Shown: positions 34,806-43,074 of the stretch, piece after piece
Position numbering within the stretch: the stretch's first letter is position 1
Layout of the letters: every line of letters starts with the position of its first letter
Assembly (NCBI RefSeq): GCF_002943425.1
Contig: NZ_PTRA01000001.1
Span: 1,798,001-1,862,000 of the forward strand
Length of the DNA: 64,000 nucleotides
Source of the DNA: Siphonobacter curvatus
Lineage (GTDB): Bacteria; Bacteroidota; Bacteroidia; Cytophagales; Spirosomataceae
Reading direction: 5' to 3'
The notes under the pieces: model-generated
What the model was told of the DNA's origin: nothing
What the model saw: only the letters and a program-made list of their open reading frames with translations
Databases searched by the model: none
Position numbers and translations under genes: made by a program

Positions 34806-35873
34806 ATGACTGAAAGTAGCAAAACCTTTCTCTATCAATACCTGAATAACCCTTCTCCAACGGGATTTGAAGCCGCAGGACAACGGATTTGGCTGGATTA
34901 TCTTAAACCTTACATTGACGACTATATCGTCGATACTTACGGCACCGTAGTAGGCATTATTAATCCCGGGCAGCCGTATAAGGTGGTGATCGAAGCACAC
35001 TCGGATGAAATTTCCTGGTTTGTTAATTACATTTCCGATGATGGGTACATCTACGTCCGTCGGAATGGTGGTTCGGATGCCGTGATTGCTCCGTCCAAGC
35101 GTGTCAATATTCACACCAAAAAAGGAATCGTCAAAGGCATTTTCGGCTGGCCTGCCATTCACGTACGCGATCTGGCAAAGGACACCGCTCCCAAGGTAAC
35201 GGACCTGACGATCGATTGCGGGGCTACCAAAAAAGAATTGGAGGAAAAAGGCGTTCACGTGGGTTGTGTAGTAACCTTCGAAGACGAGTTGACGGAACTC
35301 AACGATCGGTACTACGTAGGTCGGGCGTTGGATAACCGGATCGGCGGCTTCATGATTGCCGAAGTAGCTCGCATGCTGAAGGAAAATAACGTTTCCCTAC
35401 CGTTTACGCTCTATGTAGTCAATGCCGTACAGGAAGAAATCGGTCTTCGCGGGGCTGAGATGATTGCCCGTCGCCTGAAAGCGGACGTGGCCATCTGTAC
35501 CGATGTTACTCACGATACTACGTCACCCCGGTACGACAAGAAAGAACAGGGAGACTTGAAATGCGGAGGTGGTCCCGTGTTGTGCTACGGTCCGGCCGTA
35601 CAGAATAACCTGCTGGACTTCCTAATCGGAGTAGCCGAAGAAAAGCAAATTGCGTTTCAGCGGCAGGCCGTAAGTCGCTCAACGGGAACCGATACGGATT
35701 CGTTTGCCTACGCCGCTGAAGGAACGGCTTCCGCCCTGATCTCTCTGCCGCTCAAGTACATGCACACGACGGTAGAAACCGTACACAAACAGGATGTAGA
35801 AGAAGTCATTCGGCTGATGTACGAGACCTTACTGAAACTGGAAGCAGGCCAGGATTTTCGATATCTAACCTAA
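34806..35873 (+). CDS. M42 family metallopeptidase (glutamyl aminopeptidase type)
   Basis: A cytosolic, probably dodecameric zinc or cobalt aminopeptidase of 355 residues that trims short peptides. Metal ligands and catalytic residues are seen in order: VIEAHSDEISWFV, GRALDNRIGGFM, NAVQEEIGLRGAEM (catalytic and bridging glutamates), CTDVTHD and YMHTTVETV. The PDZ-like insert sits between about 70 and 165. It could work on dipeptides and short peptides from murein or protein turnover. Monocistronic, with its own -7 element and an unusually long terminator. Confidence 0.92.
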   Translation: MTESSKTFLYQYLNNPSPTGFEAAGQRIWLDYLKPYIDDYIVDTYGTVVGIINPGQPYKVVIEAHSDEISWFVNYISDDGYIYVRRNGGSDAVIAPSKRVNIHTKKGIVKGIFGWPAIHVRDLAKDTAPKVTDLTIDCGATKKELEEKGVHVGCVVTFEDELTELNDRYYVGRALDNRIGGFMIAEVARMLKENNVSLPFTLYVVNAVQEEIGLRGAEMIARRLKADVAICTDVTHDTTSPRYDKKEQGDLKCGGGPVLCYGPAVQNNLLDFLIGVAEEKQIAFQRQAVSRSTGTDTDSFAYAAEGTASALISLPLKYMHTTVETVHKQDVEEVIRLMYETLLKLEAGQDFRYLT

Positions 35874-35922
35874 ACGCTACGTTCATTAGTAAGAACCTAG
35901 GCCAATTTAGGTAATACAACGA

Positions 35923-35980
35923 ATAGAAATATAAAAAGAGCCGTATGCCCCTAAGCGTACGGCTCTTTTTATATTTCTAT
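35923..35980 (+). terminator. Very long intrinsic terminator hairpin
   Basis: Arms of 26 bases (35923-35948 and 35955-35980) with one G-T pair, around CCCTAA. The G/C-rich core is followed by T5 and an AT-rich outer stem. It terminates the M42 gene. Confidence 0.85.
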
Positions 35981-36069
35981 AGTCAGTAAGATTTTAAATG
36001 ACAGAACGATGAACTTTGACGAAGGAATCCGAATTGTAGAATAGATTCCCCCTTCCATCTATTTCTTCC

Positions 36070-36654
36070 ATGAAAAAAAGAATAATCAATCGCTTTGTCA
36101 GTTACTTCATTCGCGGGTTGTTGTTGATTGCTCCGTTGTTCTTCACGGGCTACATTTTATACCAGGCATTTTTATACCTTGACGGACTAATTCCCGTAGG
36201 AATCGGTACGGGTGAAAATCAGGTTCGCCTCTGGGGAGTAGGGATGGTTATTGTGTTAGCTATTGTCTTTCTGGTGGGTTTTCTGGGGTCAACGTTTGTC
36301 ATTATTCCCGTATTTAATCTCTTTGAAGAGTTTATTAATCGCCTTCCACTGGTACGAATTATTTATTCTTCCCTGAAAGATTTAACCTCCGCTTTCGTCG
36401 GCGATAAGAAAAAATTTAATCAGCCCGTGCTCGTCAAAATGGATACGAATACGGAATTATACCGGCTGGGATTCTTAACCCAATCTGATCTTTCGGAGTG
36501 GGATTTACCCGGATCTGTAGCGGTTTATTTCCCCCAATCGTACGCATTTTCGGGACATTTATTTATCCTACCGAAGGAACACGTAAAGCCCGTAAAAGCC
36601 AACGCAACGGAAGTGATGAAGTTTATTGTTTCTGGTGGCGTCTCCATTCATTAA
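36070..36654 (+). CDS. DUF502 family membrane protein
   Basis: A 194-residue inner-membrane protein with two hydrophobic helices (about 14-38 and 58-82). The part after the second helix has the DUF502 pattern NLFEEFINRLPLVRIIYSSLKD and a conserved C-terminal region ending in VMKFIVSGGVS. The family is widespread in bacteria and plants (LIKE-COV in Arabidopsis) without known biochemical function. It stands alone with no operon partner. Confidence 0.85.
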   Translation: MKKRIINRFVSYFIRGLLLIAPLFFTGYILYQAFLYLDGLIPVGIGTGENQVRLWGVGMVIVLAIVFLVGFLGSTFVIIPVFNLFEEFINRLPLVRIIYSSLKDLTSAFVGDKKKFNQPVLVKMDTNTELYRLGFLTQSDLSEWDLPGSVAVYFPQSYAFSGHLFILPKEHVKPVKANATEVMKFIVSGGVSIH

Positions 36655-36698
36655 TCCTAAACAGACTTTAGGTGTCTGTGGAGTAAGCAAGGGATTAC

Positions 36699-36706
36699 AT
36701 ACCTTT
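36699..36706 (+). promoter_or_regulatory. -7 element before the small exported protein gene
   Basis: TACCTTTG, exact TAnnTTTG match, 78 bases before the ATG at 36784. Confidence 0.35.
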
Positions 36707-36783
36707 GTTTGAAACCCTAGGGTAAGAAATACGTTTTGTTAATACGATACGTTTGCTCTGTACCTCCATCCGTACTTGAAACC

Positions 36784-37347
36784 ATGAAATGGCTACTCTT
36801 TTTACTTGCAATACTCTGGGCACCCGCTTTGTACGCCCAGCAACCTCCTTCACCAACGGGCCGGGCCATGACATCCCGGCAAACGATCAGATACATTGCT
36901 GTGGATTATCCAGGGGGGCGAAAGCGATTTTTCGCGGGTGATGAATTTGTTTTTAAAGCCAAAGGCCAGAGCGGAAAAATCCGTGATAACATCTTCGCGG
37001 TAACCGATTCAACGCTCGTATTTGCGGATTTTAGTGAAATCACGAATCAGCAAGAATATACCGAATACCGTTTGTCAGACATTCGGAAAGTGTACTTTAT
37101 GAAAGGAAGTTCGCTGGCTACGCAAGCTGGGTATTTACTGCCCGCGGCCGGAGCGTTGTATTTTATCATGGATTTCTTTGGTCCGGTTTGGAACAGAGAA
37201 TTGAAGGGATCATCGCTGGAGTTGACTTCCTCGACGGCTATTGTCAGTGGTGGTTTGATTGGCCTAGGTGCTTTATGCTACAAGTCCACGCACAAAGCCA
37301 TGAAAATTGGTCACCGGAATCGTTTGAAAGTACTGCAAACGTTTTAA
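36784..37347 (+). CDS. Exported protein of unknown function, 187 residues
   Basis: Starts MKWLLFLLAILWAPALYAQQ, a clear signal peptide; a TTG sixteen codons upstream would spoil it. The mature part has beta strands (RKRFFAGDEFVFKAKGQ, ITNQQEYTEYRLSDIRKVYF) and one or two hydrophobic stretches near the end (AGYLLPAAGALYFIMDFF and TAIVSGGLIGLGAL), so it may be inserted in a membrane after export. No family is recognised. It lies between single-gene units and ends in a weak terminator. Confidence 0.75.
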   Translation: MKWLLFLLAILWAPALYAQQPPSPTGRAMTSRQTIRYIAVDYPGGRKRFFAGDEFVFKAKGQSGKIRDNIFAVTDSTLVFADFSEITNQQEYTEYRLSDIRKVYFMKGSSLATQAGYLLPAAGALYFIMDFFGPVWNRELKGSSLELTSSTAIVSGGLIGLGALCYKSTHKAMKIGHRNRLKVLQTF

Positions 37348-37364
37348 AAGAAGCAGTAAATAGG

Positions 37365-37408
37365 AGAGGGGCTACTTCCGGAAATTACCGGTAAGTAGCC
37401 CCTTCTTT
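37365..37408 (+). terminator. Terminator-like hairpin before aroA
   Basis: GGGGCTACTTCCGG (37368-37381) pairs with 37388-37402, with one bulged base. The T tract after it is short (TTCTTTA). Confidence 0.6.
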
Positions 37409-37462
37409 AGTATCCAGGGGAATCAGTTTGTCAGAAAACCGGGCAAAACCCGCGAAAATGAA

Positions 37463-37470
37463 TAATTTTG
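37463..37470 (+). promoter_or_regulatory. -7 element before aroA
   Basis: TAATTTTG, exact TAnnTTTG match, 35 bases before the TTG start of aroA. No TTTG lies at the proper distance upstream. Confidence 0.4.
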
Positions 37471-37504
37471 GCCTTGCAATCACCGATCTATTTTCTGTAC
37501 TGTT

Positions 37505-38740
37505 TTGAAAAAGCTTTTCCTGCATAAGATCACTCAGCCTTTTCAGGCCCAAATTCAGTTACCGGCGTCCAAGTCAGAGTCCAACCGTGCTCTAATCCTC
37601 AACGCTCTGGCGGGGGGAACGGGATCGCTCAGCAACCTGTCAGAAGCTCGCGATACCCAGACCATGCAGCGACTGCTGCAACGCGATGAACCCGTAGCCG
37701 ATGTACTCGACGCGGGTACAACCATGCGTTTTCTGACGGCCTACTATGCAGCGGCTAACCGCCAGAAAGTAATGACCGGAACGGCCCGGATGCAGGAACG
37801 GCCCATTGGCATTTTAGTAGAGGCGTTACGGGAATTGGGAGCCCGCATCACGTATCAGAACAAGGAGGGTTATCCACCGCTTCAGCTCGAAGGTTTTTCG
37901 TACGCGGGTACGAAAGATCTGACCATGCGAGGTGACGTCAGTAGCCAGTTTATTTCGGCCATTCTGATGATTGCTCCCACCTTACCAGAAGGTCTGACAC
38001 TACATCTGACGGGTCAACTTGGGTCGATTCCGTACATTGAAATGACCATCCAGCAGATGCGGCAGTTTGGAGCAGACGTTACGGCAGATTGGGAAAACCG
38101 CCAGATTCGGGTGGCCGCTCAGCCGTACCAGTCGAGCGATTACGCCGTTGAGTCCGATTGGTCCGCCGCCAGTTACTGGTACAGTCTCGTTGCTCTGGGA
38201 CCCGAAGGATCGGAAGTCGAACTGTTGGGTTTAAAAGAAAATTCGTTACAGGGAGATTCTGCCATCATTGCTATTATGCAACAGTTGGGGGTTAAAAGTA
38301 CGTATACCGGACGGGGTTTTCACCTGACCCAAATTCCTGCCGAAAAGTCTTTTAGCTGGGATTTTACCCATTGCCCTGATCTGGCTCAAACCATTGCCGT
38401 CATTGCCGCTGTAAAGGGAATTCCGGCCGAGTTTACGGGTATAGAAAGTCTGAAAGTAAAAGAAACGGATCGTGTACTGGCCATTCAACAGGAGTTGCAA
38501 AAGTTTGATGCAAACCTGGTCGAAGAAGAAGCAAATACGAAGTACCGTATTGTAACCAATGAACAAACTAGTTGGGATCGGGCAGGTACCTCAATTCATA
38601 CCTATGAAGATCACCGAATGGCTATGGCTTTTGCTCCATTAGCGATGTGTACAAATCTAGAAATTGACGATGCTTCCGTAGTCGTAAAATCTTATCCTCA
38701 CTTCTGGGAGGATTTGGGGAAAATAATTACCATTTCCTAA
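37505..38740 (+). CDS. aroA: 3-phosphoshikimate 1-carboxyvinyltransferase (EPSP synthase)
   Basis: Sixth step of the shikimate pathway: joins phosphoenolpyruvate and shikimate-3-phosphate. 411 residues. Diagnostic stretches are LPASKSESNRALIL (17-30), VLDAGTTMRFLTAY (76-89), RGDVSSQFISAILM and the C-terminal KVKETDRV and EDHRMAMAFAPL. TTG at 37505 is the only start that keeps the N-terminal strand; no ATG precedes the conserved lysine motif. Like other Bacteroidota enzymes it is somewhat shorter than the E. coli protein (427). No other aromatic pathway gene adjoins it. It ends with a 19-bp hairpin terminator. Confidence 0.95.
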   Translation: MKKLFLHKITQPFQAQIQLPASKSESNRALILNALAGGTGSLSNLSEARDTQTMQRLLQRDEPVADVLDAGTTMRFLTAYYAAANRQKVMTGTARMQERPIGILVEALRELGARITYQNKEGYPPLQLEGFSYAGTKDLTMRGDVSSQFISAILMIAPTLPEGLTLHLTGQLGSIPYIEMTIQQMRQFGADVTADWENRQIRVAAQPYQSSDYAVESDWSAASYWYSLVALGPEGSEVELLGLKENSLQGDSAIIAIMQQLGVKSTYTGRGFHLTQIPAEKSFSWDFTHCPDLAQTIAVIAAVKGIPAEFTGIESLKVKETDRVLAIQQELQKFDANLVEEEANTKYRIVTNEQTSWDRAGTSIHTYEDHRMAMAFAPLAMCTNLEIDDASVVVKSYPHFWEDLGKIITIS

Positions 38741-39096
38741 TCACTAGTACTCAATTAGTACATAGGAAAGTAAGGACTTTTAGCAAATGAGGTGATCTGC
38801 TGAAAGTCCTTACTTTTTCGTTTAGGGTAGTTTGATTGTTTAATTACACTTTTATCAAAAGAGGGTAGTTAACGTTTTTCTAGGCTACCCCCTAAATATT
38901 AGCTAGTGGAACTTATAAATTAACTTATTTTAAGGAATAGGAGGTATTCTTAAGTTAATTCGTTAATATTCAAGTATGAAATGTTTAAAGAATAAGTAAA
39001 AAGTCATCTTTCCTAAGCAATTTAAGTGTGCAAAATCTAAGAAAATTTCTTACTTTAGCCCCTGATTAAACCGCCGTTACATATTTCCTGAAAATT
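38741..39096. other. 356-bp AT-rich intergenic region before the Crp-type gene
   Basis: Apart from the aroA terminator, it holds an inverted repeat ATTAACTTA (38919-38927) / TAAGTTAAT (38951-38959), with 23 bases between the arms, and a near-consensus TACTTTAG (39051-39058). These lie upstream of a regulator gene and may be sites for self-regulation. No gene is seen. Confidence 0.45.
38767..38818 (+). terminator. Intrinsic terminator of aroA
   Basis: Arms 38767-38785 and 38798-38816, 19 bp with one mismatch, followed by T. The loop is 12 bases. Confidence 0.75.
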
Positions 39097-39678
39097 ATGC
39101 TCTCTGAAACGATCACCCAGCCCTTATTGTCCTACATCCGGCGATATGTCGAGCTGTCTAATGAGGATGTGCAGTCTATCAACGGTGCGTATGAAACACG
39201 CACGTTTAAGAAAGGAGACTATTTTATTCACCAAGGAGATCACATTGATGAAGTTGCTTTTATCATCGAAGGTGTGATGCGGGTTTTTCGTACGGACAAG
39301 GGTAAGGAAGTTACCTTGTTTTTGAAAGACGAGAATTCTTTTGTAACCAGTGTAACGGGATATTCAGCCCATCGCCTGAGTCCCTACACCGTACAAGCCT
39401 TGGAGGATTCTACCTTGCTGGTCATGAACAGTGAGCGTCGTAAGGCTCTTTTTGAAGAATCCCTGGCGTATCAACGTTTCTCCATGATGATGCTGGAGCG
39501 TACCATCCAGGATATGGAAGGACGTATTGATTCACAGATTGCTGACAATGCGGCCCGCCGTTACCTACGCCTGTTACAGGACCATCCCTCGCTGATTCAA
39601 CGTGTTCCGCAGTACCATTTAGCTTCGTATCTGGGCGTTACCCCGGAGTCCCTGAGTCGTCTGCGTAAATATCTTTAA
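39097..39678 (+). CDS. Crp/Fnr family transcriptional regulator
   Basis: A 193-residue regulator with a cyclic-nucleotide-like sensor domain (about 25-115, FKKGDYFIHQGDHIDEVAFI, then EGVMRVFR) and a short C-terminal DNA-binding domain (about 150-193) ending in QYHLASYLGVTPESLSRLRK, the recognition helix-turn-helix. The sensor lacks the Arg/Ser pair that binds cAMP in Crp and the iron-sulfur cysteines of Fnr, so the signal is unknown. Typical of the many Crp-like regulators in Bacteroidota. It is 31 bases upstream of a purine permease gene, which it may control. Confidence 0.9.
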   Translation: MLSETITQPLLSYIRRYVELSNEDVQSINGAYETRTFKKGDYFIHQGDHIDEVAFIIEGVMRVFRTDKGKEVTLFLKDENSFVTSVTGYSAHRLSPYTVQALEDSTLLVMNSERRKALFEESLAYQRFSMMMLERTIQDMEGRIDSQIADNAARRYLRLLQDHPSLIQRVPQYHLASYLGVTPESLSRLRKYL

Positions 39679-39709
39679 TTAGAAAAGATTCGTATTTTGA
39701 TCTTTTTTG

Positions 39710-41014
39710 ATGGAAATTGGGGACATGAAATCTATGGATCATGTCCCCATTTCTATTCGTACTGAATTACTAGCCGGCGTCACCAGTTTTCTAGCCACTG
39801 CGTATATCGTGGTAGTTAATCCCTCCGTTTTATCCCTCGCCGGAATGCCCTTCTCGGGCGTATTAACCGCTACCGTTCTCGTTTGCTTCTTCTGTAGCCT
39901 GATGATGGGATTGTATGCTAAAAGCCCTTATGTGGTGGCTCCAGGCATGGGTCTCAACGCGTTTTTTACGTTTACGGTCGTGCAGGGCATGAAGGTCCCC
40001 GTACCCACGGCTTTGGGTGCCGTATTCTGGTCGGGCGTTTTCTTTCTGATCATTTCGCTGTTTAACGTACGCGTCCTGCTTATTAAAACCATCCCTAAAT
40101 CGCTGCGATACGGTATTGCCGCTGGCATTGGGTTATTCATTACGCTCATTGGTTTTAGTAACGCCAAATTCGTTGTCGCTAACCCGGCAACCATGATTAG
40201 CATTGGTCCACTCACGCCCGCGGTTTGTACCTTTCTGGTAGGCCTGCTTCTGACGGCGGTTCTTATGCAGAAGAAAGTACACGGAGCCCTGCTTTGGGGA
40301 ATTGTACTGACTACATTACTAGCCTTATTGCCCGGTCGGCTGGATGATGGTCCACGATTGGTCAACTGGCAGGGGGTAGTAGCCGCCCCGGATTTCAGTT
40401 TGCTTTTTCAGCTCGATCTGAAAGGTTCCCTGAGCTGGTCGCTGGCACCCGTCATCTTTGCTTTTGTGTTTACCGATCTGTTCGACAGCCTGAGCACGTT
40501 TGTAGGCCTGGCGGAAGCCACGGGCCGACTGGATGCCGACGGAGAGCCGCTGATGCTGAAAGAATCTTTACTCACTGATGCGGTATCGACTACGCTGGCG
40601 GGACTGGTCGGTACGAGTCCCGGTACGGCTTATGTCGAGTCAGCGGTTGGTATTGAAGCCGGAGGACGTACCGGATTAACCGCCATTACGGCAGCGTTCT
40701 GTTTTCTGCCCTGTTTGTTTTTATCGCCCTTGTTGAGCATGGTGCCTTCCGTGGCCACGGCCCCATCGCTGGTGCTGGTGGGGGTGCTTATGATGAAAAC
40801 GGTTACCCGAATTCCTTGGGACGAGTGGGAGGAAGCGGTACCCGCTTTTCTGGCCATGGTACTCATTCCCTTTAGCTATAGCATTACGCAAGGAATCATT
40901 TGGGGCTTTTTAAGTTATGCGGTGCTAAAAGCAGCCAGTGGTAAGTTTCGTGAATTACCTTTGGCTTTTTGGTGCATCATTGCTTTGTGCGTGGCCGCCT
41001 TGATCGTAGAATAA
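39710..41014 (+). CDS. NCS2 family purine permease (AzgA-like)
   Basis: A 434-residue inner-membrane proton-coupled transporter for adenine, guanine or hypoxanthine. About thirteen hydrophobic segments are seen. Motifs of the AzgA-like branch are ELLAGVTSFLATAYIVVVNP near the start, VAPGMGLNAFFTFTVV, FVFTDLFDSLSTFVG and GTSPGTAYVESAVGIEAGGR. A TTG lies one codon upstream of the ATG at 39710; ATGs at 39725 and 39734 are also possible. The gene follows a Crp-type regulator and precedes a signal-peptide MTA/SAH nucleosidase by 12 bases, so the pair is probably transcribed together. Confidence 0.92.
   Translation: MEIGDMKSMDHVPISIRTELLAGVTSFLATAYIVVVNPSVLSLAGMPFSGVLTATVLVCFFCSLMMGLYAKSPYVVAPGMGLNAFFTFTVVQGMKVPVPTALGAVFWSGVFFLIISLFNVRVLLIKTIPKSLRYGIAAGIGLFITLIGFSNAKFVVANPATMISIGPLTPAVCTFLVGLLLTAVLMQKKVHGALLWGIVLTTLLALLPGRLDDGPRLVNWQGVVAAPDFSLLFQLDLKGSLSWSLAPVIFAFVFTDLFDSLSTFVGLAEATGRLDADGEPLMLKESLLTDAVSTTLAGLVGTSPGTAYVESAVGIEAGGRTGLTAITAAFCFLPCLFLSPLLSMVPSVATAPSLVLVGVLMMKTVTRIPWDEWEEAVPAFLAMVLIPFSYSITQGIIWGFLSYAVLKAASGKFRELPLAFWCIIALCVAALIVE
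39719..39748 (+). promoter_or_regulatory. Hairpin over the start of the purine permease gene
   Basis: GGGGACATG (39719-39727) pairs perfectly with CATGTCCCC (39740-39748) around a 12-base loop. ATG codons at 39725 and 39734 lie in the stem and loop, so it could sequester alternative starts or affect translation. Confidence 0.4.
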
Positions 41015-41026
41015 GCTCCTTACTTC

Positions 41027-41878
41027 ATGAAAATTTGTACACTCGTACTCGTAGGTTTGCTCGGAATCTGTTTTAATCTTTCTGCTCAGCTTACCTATTC
41101 CACTACGCCGGACGCTCAAACCAAATTCCCCCGAAAAAGTAATAATCTGACGGCGATTATGGGTGCTTTCGCTGATGAAGTAGAAGTGCTTAAAAAAGAA
41201 ATAAAAGGTCGTCGTGAACAACACATCGAAGGATTGACGTTCTACACGGGTAGTTTGGAAGGTCGGAAAATTGTATTGGTGCAGGGTGGAATCGGAAAGG
41301 TAAACGCTGCGTTAACCACGACGTTACTGTTGGAACATTTTCGGCCCCGCGAAGTGATTTTCACGGGAATCGCCGGGGGCCTAAATCCAAAATATCAGCC
41401 CGGAGATATTGTAATGGCTACCAAAGTGGCTTACCATGATTACGGCCGTGTCTTGAAAGAGGGAATGACGGTTCGACCCACGCGTAATCCGTATAATTTT
41501 CAGGAAAACCCGCTGTATTTCCCGGCTGACTCATCGTTGTTACTCGTAGCAGGGGTCGTGATTCCGAAAGTAAAGCTGGAAAAAGTGGGTAATTATCAAC
41601 CGACCATTTACAGCGGTACCGTCGTAACGGGTGACGTTTTTATGGCTTCTGATTCCGCCAGTCTACACATCCGTCGGACCATGCAGGCCGATGCCATTGA
41701 GATGGAAGGGGCGGCCGTCAGTCAGATTTGCTGGCAGCAACGCGTACCCTTTCTGATCATTCGCAGTCTTTCAGATAATGCCAACCATTCGGCTTCAGTA
41801 GACATGCATACCTACGGACCGATTGCGGCCCGAAACTCAGCGGCTTTGGTAAAAGCCTTGCTCGAACGCCTGAAGTGA
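41027..41878 (+). CDS. Exported 5'-methylthioadenosine/SAH nucleosidase
   Basis: A 283-residue PNP/UDP-type nucleosidase. Unlike the cytosolic E. coli enzyme (232 residues) it starts with a signal peptide (MKICTLVLVGLLGICFNLSA) and a 25-residue lead. The catalytic domain has TAIMGAFADEVEVLKKEI, TGIAGGLNPKYQPGDIV, the EMEGAAV motif (Glu) and SDNA with the catalytic aspartate near the end. It cleaves MTA, SAH or a related nucleoside to a free purine base. Placed 12 bases after a purine permease gene, it probably works in the periplasm to release adenine for uptake. Confidence 0.9.
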   Translation: MKICTLVLVGLLGICFNLSAQLTYSTTPDAQTKFPRKSNNLTAIMGAFADEVEVLKKEIKGRREQHIEGLTFYTGSLEGRKIVLVQGGIGKVNAALTTTLLLEHFRPREVIFTGIAGGLNPKYQPGDIVMATKVAYHDYGRVLKEGMTVRPTRNPYNFQENPLYFPADSSLLLVAGVVIPKVKLEKVGNYQPTIYSGTVVTGDVFMASDSASLHIRRTMQADAIEMEGAAVSQICWQQRVPFLIIRSLSDNANHSASVDMHTYGPIAARNSAALVKALLERLK

Positions 41879-41913
41879 TCCCTCAATCTTTTTCCATTCT
41901 GACCTTCAACTGA

Positions 41914-41921
41914 TATTTTTG
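41914..41921 (+). promoter_or_regulatory. -7 element before the Ldh-type gene
   Basis: TATTTTTG, exact TAnnTTTG match, 43 bases before the ATG. Confidence 0.35.
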
Positions 41922-41963
41922 TACCGAAAAACTAAGTCACGCTGGTCGTGATTGTACGTGTGA

Positions 41964-43061
41964 ATGATTGATCATCGATTACTTAATACCTTCGTTCGGG
42001 ACATTTTTCTAGCCATGGGTTGCCCCGAATCCGAAGCTACGCTGGCGGCTAATGTGCTGGTTTCTGCCGATCTACGCGGCATTGATTCCCACGGCGTGGC
42101 CCGATTGTCCGGTTATGTCCGGCTGATGGATCACGGTCGTCTGAATCCGAAACCCCAGATGCGGATCGTCCATGAAACGCCCTCTACTGCCGTTCTGGAT
42201 GGTGATGCTGGTTTAGGACTCGTCGTGGCTCCACGAGCCATGGAGATTGCGATGGAAAAGGCCGACAAAGTAGGTACGGGCTGGGTGGCGGTACGAAATT
42301 CCAACCATTTCGGTATTGCCGGTTATCATGCCTCCATGGCCCTGGAACGGGATATGATCGGCTGGTCCATGACCCACGCCGGACCGCTGGTGACACCGAC
42401 CTTTTCGAAAGAGCGACTCCTCGGAACGAATCCCATCTGCGTAGCCATGCCCGCTAAGGAAGAACCACCCTTTTTGCTGGATATGGCCACTACAACGGCC
42501 GCTTACGGCAAGCTGGAAATTCTCCAGCGGAAAAATCTGGATACGCCCACCGGTTGGGTACAGGATGCCGAAGGGCAGCCTACTACTGATGCGAATGCCG
42601 TACGGAAGGGCGGAGCCCTGCTACCGCTGGGGGGTGATCGTGAACACGGCAGTCATAAAGGCTACGGACTGGGAGCGATGGTCGATTTATTTTCGGGCGT
42701 ACTTTCTGGAGCCAACTACGGACCTTGGGTACCTCCCTTTGCTACGGCTGGTTTCATGGCTGCCGAAGAAGGTGTAGGCATTGGGACGGGTCATTTTCTG
42801 GGGGCCATGCGGGTGGATGCGTTCCGACCAGCGGATGAATTTAAAAGCCATTTAGACCAATGGATTCGTAGATTCCGCTCGGCGGAAGGACTGAACGGGG
42901 AAAGTGTACGCATCCCGGGCGATCCGGAGCGGGAAATGGAAGCCATTCGTCGGACGGAAGGAATTCCGGTATTAGCTCCTGTAATCGCTGATTTAAAAAG
43001 CCTGGGCGAACGTTTCGGCGTATGCTTTCCCGGCGAAATGAATAATTCTCCTAGCGTGTAA
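41964..43061 (+). CDS. Ldh family NAD(P)-dependent oxidoreductase
   Basis: A 365-residue enzyme of the malate/L-lactate/sulfolactate dehydrogenase family (Ldh_2 type, unrelated to classical MDH). Motifs are ADLRGIDSHGVARLSGYV at 32-49 with the catalytic histidine, GTGWVAVRNSNHFGIAGYH with a second conserved His, LLGTNPICVAMPA, FLLDMATTTAAYGKLE, and GDREHGSHKGYGLGAMVDL. The exact 2-oxo acid substrate cannot be read from sequence; malate, lactate, ureidoglycolate and delta-piperideine-type reductases belong here. mltG follows after 13 bases, without an obvious functional link. Confidence 0.9.
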   Translation: MIDHRLLNTFVRDIFLAMGCPESEATLAANVLVSADLRGIDSHGVARLSGYVRLMDHGRLNPKPQMRIVHETPSTAVLDGDAGLGLVVAPRAMEIAMEKADKVGTGWVAVRNSNHFGIAGYHASMALERDMIGWSMTHAGPLVTPTFSKERLLGTNPICVAMPAKEEPPFLLDMATTTAAYGKLEILQRKNLDTPTGWVQDAEGQPTTDANAVRKGGALLPLGGDREHGSHKGYGLGAMVDLFSGVLSGANYGPWVPPFATAGFMAAEEGVGIGTGHFLGAMRVDAFRPADEFKSHLDQWIRRFRSAEGLNGESVRIPGDPEREMEAIRRTEGIPVLAPVIADLKSLGERFGVCFPGEMNNSPSV

Positions 43062-43074
43062 CCTATTTCGACCC

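Noticed and set aside
39660-39760. Purine riboswitch upstream of the permease
   Set aside because: Only a 32-base gap to the upstream gene and no three-way junction or loop motifs; the hairpin lies in the coding start.
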